Notes under the pieces: model-generated
Told to the model about the DNA's origin: nothing
Databases searched by the model: none
What the model saw: only the letters and a program-made list of their open reading frames with translations
Shown: positions 31,455 through 40,552 of the stretch, one piece after another
How the letters are laid out: every line of letters starts with the position of its first letter
How positions within the stretch are numbered: the stretch's first letter is position 1
Program-made: the position numbers and the translations under genes
Assembly (NCBI GenBank): GCA_034437795.1
Contig: DAOTTI010000055.1
Location: 1 to 42,541 of the forward strand
DNA length: 42,541 bases
Direction: 5' to 3'
Source of the DNA: DAOTTI01 sp034437795
GTDB lineage: Bacteria; Chloroflexota; UBA11872; UBA12225

Positions 31455-34024
31455 GCCCTCAAATGGCAATCCATTCTCCACGAAATCTCCATATACATCA
31501 CTCACTCCATCCCCTACTTCCCACACCATTCTCCCGTCACGCTCTCCCATTTCTCGTCTTCGCCACAGTCTCCCTGATCGTGGGCATTTGGTTCAACAAC
31601 AGATTACCTATCGGCTATGGCGACACAGGCGTGATCGCCTTCTTTCCCAACCCATCTTATCTACTCCAAACGTTCAGCCATACCTGGGCATCAACGATCG
31701 CGACAGGCTACCCGTCCGGCCAACATGTCACGCTACTTCCCCTTACATTCCTCTTCGCAATTCTCCAATTCCTCAACCTGCCCACATTTCTCCGACAAGC
31801 GCTGGTCTATTACCTCCTCATGTTCAGCGCCATGGCAGCAATGTATCAGTTTACTCTACGCTTATTTCCCCATCACAATCACTCCCGCCTGCTCGCGTTT
31901 TCTGCCGCTATCTTCTATGCGCTCAATCCTCTCGTAATGATCAATTACTGGTACAACGGCACACTAAGTCTGTATCTGCTTCCAGCCATACCGGCACTCC
32001 TCCTGTCTCTTCATAATGCCATCAAGCGACCATGCCTCTACTCCTATGTTTTATTCGCCATTACTATTAGCTTGTTCTCCGTCATTTTCTTAAATCCGGC
32101 TTTCGCCATACCACTCTTTCTCCTCCTCCTATCGTATTGGCTGTTCGCGACTTTTCATTACCGATCCAGCACCACCGACCCTCTCTCCCCCTTCTATTCT
32201 GCCATTAAGTGCCTCATCATATTTATTCTTATCAACTCCTGGTTTTTACTACCACTGCTCGCCACAAGTCAAAGCTATTACCGCGGTATCGCCAGAATGG
32301 ATCCATTACAAACATTGGAGGTCGCGAGCCGCAGCACCAGCATGACGGCTCTGCTCCGGCTACTTCCACTACGGCCCGACTCAGCCGTCTGGGCCTATAA
32401 GAATCCGGAATGGCGCCTCATCTACAACACATGGCCATTTGTCCTTCTTGGCTTCTTCCTAACCGCCCTAGCTTTGGCCACTCTGATTCGGCAATCCATC
32501 GATGCCAGGATAATTTTCCTTGTATTCATACTCATAATAGGTCTCTTTCTCTGCCTCGGAGTCAATCAACCTCTGGGCGGCGCGTTTCGATATCTGTTTG
32601 AGCATGTTCCTCTGGCTCCCGCGTTTAGGTCTCCCACCAACAAATTCTTGCCGTTCGTTTTCATTCCCTTGAGCATCCTATTCGCTGTTGGTGCGAACTC
32701 GTTGAGCGATTGTCTCAAAAGATCTTTCTGTTGGTTCCCGAGAAATGTTGCCCTTCTTGGCGTGCTGGCTCTTGGCTCCGGCCTATACGTCTTTCCGATG
32801 TGGACTGGAGCGGCGGTCACTGGCCCCGTGACGATCAGAGGGAATGAGATCTCTTCATACGTGGACATTCCGCGGTACTACGATGCGGCCGCTCAATACT
32901 TTGAGGAAAAGCAGCTTGAGACAGAATTCAGGGTGATCGCATTGCCATTACGGCCATCTACGTATGTAGGCCATTCGTGGCCCAGCGGTTATGATGGACC
33001 AGACTATACCTGGCTGCTACTTCGGACGCGCACCTTCTCTTACCTAATGGACAACTACTTAGCCGGCGGAGCGTTGCTTTCCGCGTTCGCAGGAAATATC
33101 TTGGAGAGGACAGGGGGCGTGCAGGAGGAGAAGATTGTGGAACGGGAGGCAGTGGGATCGCCAGATAGTACGAGCCTTATTCGTATGGCGGGTTTAGTCG
33201 GTGCAAGATATATAGTGGTGCAGGGCGATGTGGACCCTGTTCACGGCAACTATAATGGCGAGGTGTTGATGGACCAGGGCAGCATTCGGAGTTTAGTGGG
33301 AGCGGCTGGCCTGGACCAGGTAGCATCATTTGGCGAATTGGAGATCTACGAAGTTCCGGATGGCTACGTAGTGCCAATGATCTACGGCGCTCACGCGGCG
33401 ATTAAGCAGGTGAAGTCGATTGCTGAGCTGGCGGAGGTGTTGTCCGATCCTTCGTACCGTGCGGCTGAGCAAGCCTTTGCGCTGGACAGCGTCAGCGAAT
33501 TGGGGTGTCCAGGACCGCGCTGGGCGGGATCGGACAACCGTTCCGGTCCTCCTGATGAGGTGAAATTCAGGAGAGTGAGTCCAGTGAGGTGGGAGGTGAT
33601 GATTCGAGGAGCGAAAGGTCCTTTCTTGCTTATTCTGTCGGAGAGCTTTGATCCTGGCTGGAAAGCGTTTGTGGTGCCAATGCGAGCCGTGGGCAGTGAT
33701 AGTGCGTTGGTGCATGAAGCCAGAGGCGGTTTCGGCGGCGGGGGGATAGAACGATTTATGCGGTGGGATCTGCAGAGTGTGTTTCGGGCTGCGGTTGATG
33801 AGGGACGGCACTTTTGTGTGAATGGATTTGCGAATGCATGGCTTCTAGACCCGGAGGAGATTGACAGCGAAAGCGTTTTGGTCGTCTTATACTACGTTCC
33901 GCAACGATGGTTCGTTGTTGGGATAGCGGTTTCTGCGTTGTCGCTTCTGTCGTGTGGAGCATACCTCGGCGTGCGATTGTTGGTGAGGAAACGTGCTATC
34001 CGATCCTGGATACGGATGACGTAG
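31451..34024 (+). CDS. Large polytopic membrane protein, GT-C/YfhO-like (possible polyprenyl-sugar-dependent transferase)
   Basis: An 857-aa protein. Roughly residues 30-450 are hydrophobic with about a dozen membrane helices, and the C-terminal ~370 residues form an extracytoplasmic region closed by one more helix (WFVVGIAVSALSLLSCGAYL). The layout and features such as RLPIGYGDTGV near the first loop, FRSPTNKFLPFVFIPLS, and the ESFDPGWKAFV beta-domain match GT-C-type and YfhO-like transferases that use polyprenyl-phosphate sugars. Gene composition is odd: GC is lower than in neighbours, and the first half of the coding strand is extremely C/T-rich while the second half is G-rich. The GTG start overlaps the methyltransferase stop by four bases. 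Exact activity unknown. Confidence 0.8.
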   Translation: MSPQMAIHSPRNLHIHHSLHPLLPTPFSRHALPFLVFATVSLIVGIWFNNRLPIGYGDTGVIAFFPNPSYLLQTFSHTWASTIATGYPSGQHVTLLPLTFLFAILQFLNLPTFLRQALVYYLLMFSAMAAMYQFTLRLFPHHNHSRLLAFSAAIFYALNPLVMINYWYNGTLSLYLLPAIPALLLSLHNAIKRPCLYSYVLFAITISLFSVIFLNPAFAIPLFLLLLSYWLFATFHYRSSTTDPLSPFYSAIKCLIIFILINSWFLLPLLATSQSYYRGIARMDPLQTLEVASRSTSMTALLRLLPLRPDSAVWAYKNPEWRLIYNTWPFVLLGFFLTALALATLIRQSIDARIIFLVFILIIGLFLCLGVNQPLGGAFRYLFEHVPLAPAFRSPTNKFLPFVFIPLSILFAVGANSLSDCLKRSFCWFPRNVALLGVLALGSGLYVFPMWTGAAVTGPVTIRGNEISSYVDIPRYYDAAAQYFEEKQLETEFRVIALPLRPSTYVGHSWPSGYDGPDYTWLLLRTRTFSYLMDNYLAGGALLSAFAGNILERTGGVQEEKIVEREAVGSPDSTSLIRMAGLVGARYIVVQGDVDPVHGNYNGEVLMDQGSIRSLVGAAGLDQVASFGELEIYEVPDGYVVPMIYGAHAAIKQVKSIAELAEVLSDPSYRAAEQAFALDSVSELGCPGPRWAGSDNRSGPPDEVKFRRVSPVRWEVMIRGAKGPFLLILSESFDPGWKAFVVPMRAVGSDSALVHEARGGFGGGGIERFMRWDLQSVFRAAVDEGRHFCVNGFANAWLLDPEEIDSESVLVVLYYVPQRWFVVGIAVSALSLLSCGAYLGVRLLVRKRAIRSWIRMT

Positions 34025-34091
34025 AGGATGTATGAGTTGACATGGGTATGCCGAGTTCGCTTATCGAGGAAATGATGAAGAAGAAATCTTG

Positions 34092-34688
34092 ATGTTGATG
34101 CTCGATATTGGTTGTGGCAAGCATAAGGTACCCGGCGCCATGGGCGTCGACGTCGTGCGAGTGGCCGGGGTGGATGTGGTCGGGGCTGTCGAGAAGCTGC
34201 CGTTCAAGGACAACACCGCAGACGTGGTGTACGTTAGCCACGTGCTGGAGCATGTGGATCCACTGGTGGGTGCGATCGAGGAGATCTGGCGGGTATGCAA
34301 GCACGGCGCGCTGGTGCACGTCTGGGCGCCGCACTTCTCCTGCGGCCTCTACACCTGGAATGACCCGACACACCGGCGAGCCTTCTCGAGCTATGTCTTT
34401 GACTACTTTGATCCTTCGTTTGATCCTCCGGCTGAGCTCGTCTACTATTCCCGCGCGCGCTTCCGCGTGCTCCGGCGAGAGCTGCACCTCGGCTTCCGCC
34501 GTGAGGTGATGCCGGTGCGCGGGTTCCATCCGGCTACAACCGCGCTGAAAGCGCTGGCAGGTCGCGTGGTGGAGCCCGCCGCGAACCTGGGAAGAGTGGC
34601 CCAACTTTTTTGCGAACGGACCTGGGGGCCCTGGATCGGCTTCGAGGAGATTTATTTTCAGCTCCGTGCCGTAAAGGAGCGGGGCTAG
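34092..34688 (+). CDS. SAM-dependent methyltransferase, short form
   Basis: A 198-aa methyltransferase-domain protein. LDIGCGKHKVPGAMGVDV is the AdoMet loop placed right at the N-terminus, followed by EKLPFKDNTADVVYVSHVLE (motif IV region) and EIWRVCKHGALVHVWAPHFS. The first strand is nearly at the start codon, so the protein is a minimal version without the usual N-terminal helix. It could methylate a sugar or glycan terminus. The start is uncertain: TTG, ATG, TTG and ATG follow each other from 34089 to 34100, with only a weak purine run (GAAGAAGAAA) upstream. Its stop overlaps the convergent GT2 gene by four bases. Confidence 0.85.
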   Translation: MLMLDIGCGKHKVPGAMGVDVVRVAGVDVVGAVEKLPFKDNTADVVYVSHVLEHVDPLVGAIEEIWRVCKHGALVHVWAPHFSCGLYTWNDPTHRRAFSSYVFDYFDPSFDPPAELVYYSRARFRVLRRELHLGFRREVMPVRGFHPATTALKALAGRVVEPAANLGRVAQLFCERTWGPWIGFEEIYFQLRAVKERG

Positions 34689-35713
34689 CCCTGCTGCCAC
34701 TGGCTGCGCTCCACCCGCGTCCTCCGCGGCAGAAGGTGTCCGGTCGCCCACCCCCAGCCATACGTCCACAGCGTCACCCAGCAGGCCAGCACGTGCAGCG
34801 CCCAGGCCGGATCGGGCTGCCGGCGGTAGCCGCGGGCGGCCTGCACGACGAGGGGCACCACCAGGAGCGTGGCGAGCACGAAGCGGGTAAGGCCGGCGCG
34901 GTTGTGCTGCTGCCAGGGGTAACGTCGTAGCCCCTGGCGCTGGTAGTACAGGTAGTCCAGGATGCGCCGCCGCTGCTTGCGCGCGAAGCCACGCAGGCTG
35001 CTGGTGTACAGGTGCACGATGCCGGTCTTCACCTTGGCGAAGCGCACCGGCTCCCCGCGGCAGGCGAGCTGGTAGAGCACGTCGATGTCGAACAGGTAGT
35101 CGCCGATCCCCACCTCCTCCAGCACGCCGCGCCGCAGCAGGGTGCCGTTGGCCCCGATGGTGGGCATCCAGCGCGGGTCGAGCCGGAACGTAAGATAGCC
35201 GCCGCGATCTTCAACGGGCACAGGCAGGCCGGTCCAGCGCCCGCTGATCGCATTGATGCGGTCGTAGTTGCCCAGGAAATAGCAGAGCGGATCGTTCATA
35301 CCCATCAGGGCGCAGTAGCGGGTGATGGCGGGGTCGCTGCGCCGGTAGGTGAACGCGATGGGCTCGCTGCCGGCGATGTCTGGCTCTTGAAAGGGCGCCA
35401 CCATGCGCCGCAGCCAGCCGCGGTCGGGCAGGATGTTGTCCGAGTCGATCAGCGCCACCAGCTCGTGCCGCGCCTGGCGCACGCCCACGGCCTTGCCCGC
35501 CTCGCCGGTGCGCAGGGGGTTCGGGTAAATGCGGCCCGTAGAGCGCCGACAGAGCTCGAGCGTGCCGTCGGTGGAGCCGCCGTCGGCGATGATGAGCTCC
35601 AGGCGGTCGCGCGGGTAGTCCTGCGCGGCGATAGAGTCGAGACACGGCCCGAGCACGCGCGCGGCGTTGAGCGTAGGGATGACGATCGAGATCGACGGCA
35701 ACGACGCGTCCAT
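34685..35713 (-). CDS. Family 2 glycosyltransferase, convergent
   Basis: A 342-aa GT2 enzyme starting SISIVIPTLNAARVLGPCLD, with LIIADGGSTDGT (about 40-51), ALIDSDNILPD containing the metal-binding DXD-type acidic pair (about 87-97), and the acceptor region DYLFDIDVLYQLACRGEPV. The C-terminal part has two hydrophobic stretches (FVLATLLVVPLVVQAARG and WALHVLACWVTLWTYGWGWA) that should anchor it in the membrane. It is the only minus-strand gene in the glycan cluster and overlaps the stop of the methyltransferase by four bases tail to tail. GGGGA lies about four bases before the ATG. Its own promoter must lie in the 670-base space to its right, but none is obvious. Confidence 0.9.
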   Translation of the reverse strand: MDASLPSISIVIPTLNAARVLGPCLDSIAAQDYPRDRLELIIADGGSTDGTLELCRRSTGRIYPNPLRTGEAGKAVGVRQARHELVALIDSDNILPDRGWLRRMVAPFQEPDIAGSEPIAFTYRRSDPAITRYCALMGMNDPLCYFLGNYDRINAISGRWTGLPVPVEDRGGYLTFRLDPRWMPTIGANGTLLRRGVLEEVGIGDYLFDIDVLYQLACRGEPVRFAKVKTGIVHLYTSSLRGFARKQRRRILDYLYYQRQGLRRYPWQQHNRAGLTRFVLATLLVVPLVVQAARGYRRQPDPAWALHVLACWVTLWTYGWGWATGHLLPRRTRVERSQWQQG

Positions 35714-36383
35714 ACGTCCCCAGAGGCCCTGCGCCGGCTGGCGGGCCGGGATGCCACGATACTGGCGCGGCCGGAGCCCGCGCCCGGCCGGCAGACAGTA
35801 TATCCCAGCACGCGCCCATCGCCCAAGAACGCCCGCCGGTCGCGCCGGTTCCCCGCATCGGCCCCCGCGGGCAGCCGGGCGTAGACGGCCTGGGAGAGGC
35901 GGCGGGCTGTATCAGGCTGCAGACAGGAGCTTCCCCTCCTGCACGAGCGTCGCCGGCAGTGGGGCGCGCCCATGCAGCCGCGCTGCAAAAGCTGCTGCTG
36001 TGGGGGACAGTTCGGTGAGGAGGGGCAGCCGAGACATTGATGCAGCGCGTTGTTTTACCATGAGCGACGTTGCCTGGCACAGACAGGCTGGAGTGCCACC
36101 ACCTACGGCCGCCGGTGGCAGTGCATGGCGGCCACATCAATCGTTACACTGAGTGAGCCGGCGTCGTGCCAATTCCTAACCCATGGCTCCCTGGTGTGCT
36201 CCCCCATAAGACCACCGTCAGAGACCCTGCGTGTGCAGCTCATTCGGCTGGGAGACCTGTGGAGTGCCCGATGGCACGCCGGCTCACTACACATCCACCG
36301 GGCCAGTACTCGATCCACCGGCCAACCACCGGTTGAAGGCGACGGGCAGCCCATTCAGCCCCTCAATCTCATCTTCGACCAGC
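35714..36383. other. Divergent intergenic region without a supported gene
   Basis: About 670 bases between the minus-strand GT2 and the plus-strand membrane protein. Open frames exist on both strands, but all are Arg/Pro/Ser-rich with no family resemblance. It must contain promoters in both directions; I see no strong hexamers. A decayed gene cannot be excluded. Confidence 0.5.
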
Positions 36384-37775
36384 ATGGGAAACCGTTCTTC
36401 TGAGCCGGCCCCGGCCTGGCCCGCCGCGTTTGTGACCGTGCGCCGCTTGCTGCCGCCCCGGCCAGCACGCTCCTCGGCCAGGGCTATCAGCATCGTCGAC
36501 GTCGCCATCATCCTCGCGGCGCTGGTTGGCGCTACCCTGCTGAACGCCATCGCCGCGGTGGCCAGCGCCTGGATCCCACTGCCTGCCGGTGCTGTCTGGT
36601 GGTCGGCCCTGTGGGGAAACCTGCTGCTTCGCACGGGCCTGCTGCTCGTCGTCGCCGGTGCCGCGTTCACGGCCTGGTGGACATTCGTGGCGGTGCCCGC
36701 GCGCCGACGCCTACGGGTGTCGCACCGGCCAGCAGTCATGGTGATGCGCTCGCCACGCCGAAGGCCGGCTGCCCTTTTGCTCTGGGGAGGTGTTGCCGCA
36801 GCGGCGGTGCTCAACCTAGCGGTGGCCGTAGCGGGCCCGTCCAGTGTAGTCCCCGCTTTAGCCGGCTGGCTGATGGCCTTCTGGGAGCAGCCGGCACTGC
36901 GGACCGCCATGCTCGTAGCTGCCCCCCTGGTGCTGGTCGGCGCCGCTCAATATGCCCGCCGTCGGCCGTTGCGTCCGGTGCTGAGCGCGGTGGGGGCGAC
37001 GAGGGTGGCCGGCCTTGAGCTCTCAGAGGCAGGTCTGCTGGCCACAATTGCGCTGGCCTGCACCGTGCTGAACGTGGCGGTCGCAGCGTATGGGCCCGAG
37101 GCGAGCTGGAGCGGAGCAACGCAAATCGCTCTCGCTATCTGGCGCAGCCCCGTTCTTCAGGCATGGCTCCTGGTGGCGCCTGTGGTGCTGGCCATTGGTG
37201 CCACAACGGGCTTGGATCTGCGTGCCTTGTCTGCGGCAGGGACCAACCGGGGGCGTGTCGCGCGTCTCTCCGCGGCGCTTTGGAGCCGGGTGCGCCGGCG
37301 TCCACTGGCCTGCGTCGGCGCCGTCGCGGCCTGGCTGCTGCTGGTGGCGTGGTTCACGGGCGTGTCGTGGGGGTCGCTACGTCTGCCGCGAGGCCACGAC
37401 GCCCTGGGGTTGCACCTCACCGGCATCTATGCCGCCGCAGCCGCGCTCCATCGCTGGAACGGCCGCACGGCGGCGGCAGCGGCAGTAACCGCGCTGGCGC
37501 TGTGTCCCATCACTCAGCTGACGTACGGCGATCGCCTGGCGGAGGAGCTTGCCATCTTTGCCTACTTTGCCCTCTGCCTCTCCGTGGGCCAGGGCATGTG
37601 GGAATTGTGGCGTGAGCGCGGGCGTACGCCGAGAGAGGACCAGGACGATGGCCGGCAGGCGCCCCCCGCCGGCGACCTGACTGCAAGCGAGATTACCCTT
37701 GATGGCTGGGACCCCCAGGGAGCGGCCAGGGAGCAGCCAGTGCACGCGGCGTCTTCTGGTGAGCGACTGTCTTGA
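36384..37775 (+). CDS. Unknown integral membrane protein with three internal two-helix repeats
   Basis: A 463-aa protein that I do not recognise. It contains three similar ~60-residue units at about residues 41-101, 130-191 and 217-279. Aligned cores are TLLNAIAAV...LLLRTGLLLVVAGAAF, AVLNLAVAV...PALRTAMLVAAPLVLVGA and TVLNVAVAA...PVLQAWLLVAPVVLAIGA, each made of two hydrophobic helices and separated by basic linkers (ARRRLRV, ARRRPLR, RALSAAG). Further helices follow (about 310-400), and the last ~70 residues are acidic and hydrophilic. It could be a transporter-like or scaffold protein. I start at the ATG at 36384; the frame is open to 36231 but that part looks non-coding, and no ribosome site is visible. 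The next gene's TTG overlaps its stop (TTGA). Confidence 0.75.
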   Translation: MGNRSSEPAPAWPAAFVTVRRLLPPRPARSSARAISIVDVAIILAALVGATLLNAIAAVASAWIPLPAGAVWWSALWGNLLLRTGLLLVVAGAAFTAWWTFVAVPARRRLRVSHRPAVMVMRSPRRRPAALLLWGGVAAAAVLNLAVAVAGPSSVVPALAGWLMAFWEQPALRTAMLVAAPLVLVGAAQYARRRPLRPVLSAVGATRVAGLELSEAGLLATIALACTVLNVAVAAYGPEASWSGATQIALAIWRSPVLQAWLLVAPVVLAIGATTGLDLRALSAAGTNRGRVARLSAALWSRVRRRPLACVGAVAAWLLLVAWFTGVSWGSLRLPRGHDALGLHLTGIYAAAAALHRWNGRTAAAAAVTALALCPITQLTYGDRLAEELAIFAYFALCLSVGQGMWELWRERGRTPREDQDDGRQAPPAGDLTASEITLDGWDPQGAAREQPVHAASSGERLS

Positions 37776-40552
37776 AGGGGTCTCTCCCATCTGGCCGGTC
37801 TGACCTGCGGCGGGCTCTGTATGCCCCACCCGGCCTGCGCCGAGAGCGGGTGCTCGGGCGGGCGCTGGTCTTCGCCTTCATTGCCGCCGCCCATGCGCCT
37901 GCGCTGGCCCTGCTCAGGCGCCCCGTCCACGACACGCTGCTCGGTTCCCTGCCGACGCGGATGTGGGTGAGCGATCTGCTCCATGCCGGCGACTGGCCAT
38001 TCTGGTTCCCGAACGTCCGCTACGGCCTTCCAGCGGCGACATTCCAGTTCATGGCCGACCGGTGGAGCCCACTCGCCTTGCTCCTTGGGGCAACGCTTCC
38101 CTATCAGGTGTGGACCCTTGCTCTCGAGCACGTCCTCTGGCAGATCGTGGGGGCGAGCGGCGCCTTCCTCTTCGCCCGCCGGCACGTGCGCTCCTCACTG
38201 GGCGCGGCGGCCGTGGCCTGCTGCTACGCCGGCAGCGGCCTGGTCGTGCCGGCTGTGGCCACCGGCGCCATCTTTCCCGGGCTGATGGCCGCCCCGTGGC
38301 TCCTCGCCGGCATCGATCGGGCGATTGGCTCCACCTCCTGGCGGGAGTGGTGCGGGGCCACCGGACTGCTGGCCCTGGCGGCCGCGGTGCTCGTCTCCAG
38401 CGGCTACCCCGGCACGTGGCTCACCGCCCCGTTTCTCATTGCGCCGTTCGTCCTGTGTATCGCCGGCCCCAGCCTGCGCGCCCTGGGCCGCGGGATCGCG
38501 GCCGCGCTCGTCGCCGGCGTGCTCTGCGCCGGCATGGTGTCGCTCTTTCTCTGGGAGACCCTTACCTTTCCCCTTTTCGGCGGCCAGCCCCGCAACCCTA
38601 TCTCGCCGTTCACCGGCGTGCTACAGCCCCAGAGCCTCTTTGGTCTCTGGCTGGCGAACCCGAGCTATGCGCCGGGGCTGGATACCGGCTCCCTGCAGCC
38701 GGTCTATGCCGGCCTCCTATCCGTAGTGGCCCTCTGCGCCCGCTGCGCACCGTGGGGCCAGCGCCTGCTCCGGCCGCTCCGGCCGTTGCTGCTCACTGCC
38801 GGCGGCGTCCTGGTGGTGGCGGCCGCGCTCACCGCCGATTATGCGGGGGCCGGCTCCGGCGGGGGCGCTGCTGGCGCGTCGCCTGATCCGCTGGCGGCCA
38901 TTCTCCACGCCTTGCTCCCCGCTCCCGGCATGGCGGTGGCGGCCGGCGCGTTGTTTGCCGCGGGCGCCTTTCCTCGGCGTCTGGGTCGCTGGCAGCGAGC
39001 CGACGTGGCCCTGGCCATCACCGCCCTCGTGGCCCTGCTGGCGGCGGCACCGACCCCTCTGGGGGATTGGCTCCGCCTGCACGTCCCCCCATTCACCTTC
39101 ATCCGCTGGAACTGGCTGTACCTGTGGCCGGCCATGCTGGCCCTGCCCCTGCTGGCCTGGCGCACGCTGGAGCAGGTCGCACCGTGTCAAGGTCAAGGGC
39201 TGCTGCCGCCTGTTCGGGAGCGCCTGCGCGCCTGGGGCCGCCTGCTGGCGGGAGCCGCCGGACTGGTGGCGTCGATATCGCTGGTGGCGATCGCTGGCGC
39301 GCCGGAGCCCCCATCATGGCCCCAGCAAGCGTATCTCGCGAGCGAGCGGATTGGCACGGTGATACTGGGCTGGGTGGGGGCTATCCTGTTGGTGGGATTG
39401 GCGGGGCTGGGCGTGTCCCTCTGGCGCGGCCGTGACCTGCGACGGCCGGCCGTGTGGCTGGGCGCCACCGCGGTGCTGCTCCTGGCCGGCGCCCTGCTCG
39501 CCGGCTGGCTCGTGCGCGCCACTCCGGATCAGGGCGATGGATTGGTGCGGAGCTTCACCTTCCTGCCGGCTCGCGGCCGGTTCCTGCTGGATCTTGCCCA
39601 GCAGGTGGTGGTCCTCGGTGCGGGACTAACGGTCTTGCTGCGCGCCCAGACCCGGCAGGGGCTGGCTCGCGGGCTGGCGCTGGTTGCCGTCTTGGACGTT
39701 GCCCTGGCTGGCCCCCGCTACATGAGTGACAATGTGCTGATGGTGGTCCACCAGGGACCGGCGACGGTGCAGGTGGACCGCTCACTCGGTTTCGCCGGCC
39801 GGACGCGCCTGGCCGAAGATGCGGGGCAGCCTATCCCGAACTACGGTACACCCACGATGCAGGTCTGGACGGACACGGTCCCGCACGTGGCGGAGGTGGA
39901 CCGTCGCTTTGGCGAGCCGAGCATCTTCACCACCTTCGCGCACTTCCCATCTGCCTGGACGCACGCCGCCGGCACGCCGGACGTGTACGTCACGCCGGCC
40001 GATCTGGGCCGGCCTGATCCGGCGTCGCCGGACCCCGGCCGCGACGCGCCGGGGACCAGGAGCGGCCCGCGTTGCCCCACGGCATCGGACCCCCGTCCGG
40101 CACCCGACGCCGTCGTGACGCGCCTACTTTCCTCAGTGGTGCGCCTGGAGGTCGTCGTGGACTGCGAGCGCCTGCTGGTCTATACCGATACCTGGGCGCC
40201 GGGCTGGCAGGTGCGCATCGACGGGCAGCCAGCCCAGGCCCTGCGCGTGAATGGGGCCATCCGCGGGGTGATCGTGCCGGCTGGCCGGCACACGGTGGAG
40301 TGGCGCTACCGGCCGGTCCATCTCCCCCTGTGGCTGGCCATTATGGGCGCCTCGTTTGCGATCTCGGTCGCCCTGCTCCTGGCGCGGTTCGGCCGTTGGC
40401 GCCGGAGTACCGCGGAGTACCGGCGGGGCAAGGCGTCCGTTATCCTCCATGAGATGCCACGTTCCTGTGGCGTCGGTCTGGCGCCGCCGTGGTGGCCGGC
40501 GATGGCGCCGCAGACGCGTCTGGTGACGAGAGAGACAGAGACGCAGCAATGA
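37772..40552 (+). CDS. YfhO-like large membrane protein (GT-C type)
   Basis: A 926-aa polytopic protein with well over ten predicted membrane helices over residues ~30-650, then an extracytoplasmic domain. The C-terminal segment TDTWAPGWQVRIDGQPAQAL, running into a VPAGRHTVEWRYRP stretch (about 800-850), is the characteristic YfhO beta-domain. A final helix (LWLAIMGASFAISVALLLA) and a basic tail follow. Bacterial YfhO-like proteins are implicated in glycosylating envelope polymers with lipid-linked sugars. The TTG start overlaps the preceding stop by four bases (TTGA), consistent with coupling; without it a later GTG would be needed. The region around residues 765-790 is Pro/Asp/Arg-rich and low in complexity. 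It is followed by the LysM gene with an ATGA overlap, so the three genes look like one translational unit. Confidence 0.82.
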   Translation: MKGSLPSGRSDLRRALYAPPGLRRERVLGRALVFAFIAAAHAPALALLRRPVHDTLLGSLPTRMWVSDLLHAGDWPFWFPNVRYGLPAATFQFMADRWSPLALLLGATLPYQVWTLALEHVLWQIVGASGAFLFARRHVRSSLGAAAVACCYAGSGLVVPAVATGAIFPGLMAAPWLLAGIDRAIGSTSWREWCGATGLLALAAAVLVSSGYPGTWLTAPFLIAPFVLCIAGPSLRALGRGIAAALVAGVLCAGMVSLFLWETLTFPLFGGQPRNPISPFTGVLQPQSLFGLWLANPSYAPGLDTGSLQPVYAGLLSVVALCARCAPWGQRLLRPLRPLLLTAGGVLVVAAALTADYAGAGSGGGAAGASPDPLAAILHALLPAPGMAVAAGALFAAGAFPRRLGRWQRADVALAITALVALLAAAPTPLGDWLRLHVPPFTFIRWNWLYLWPAMLALPLLAWRTLEQVAPCQGQGLLPPVRERLRAWGRLLAGAAGLVASISLVAIAGAPEPPSWPQQAYLASERIGTVILGWVGAILLVGLAGLGVSLWRGRDLRRPAVWLGATAVLLLAGALLAGWLVRATPDQGDGLVRSFTFLPARGRFLLDLAQQVVVLGAGLTVLLRAQTRQGLARGLALVAVLDVALAGPRYMSDNVLMVVHQGPATVQVDRSLGFAGRTRLAEDAGQPIPNYGTPTMQVWTDTVPHVAEVDRRFGEPSIFTTFAHFPSAWTHAAGTPDVYVTPADLGRPDPASPDPGRDAPGTRSGPRCPTASDPRPAPDAVVTRLLSSVVRLEVVVDCERLLVYTDTWAPGWQVRIDGQPAQALRVNGAIRGVIVPAGRHTVEWRYRPVHLPLWLAIMGASFAISVALLLARFGRWRRSTAEYRRGKASVILHEMPRSCGVGLAPPWWPAMAPQTRLVTRETETQQ

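Noticed and set aside
35449..36140. Minus-strand frames upstream of the convergent GT2 gene
   Set aside because: Mostly shadow of the GT2 gene; the upstream part (for example DTARRLSQAVYARLPAG) is faintly protein-like but not enough to call a gene.
36050..36403. Plus-strand frame of 117 codons in the long intergenic region
   Set aside because: No ribosome site, no family resemblance, mixed low-complexity residues.
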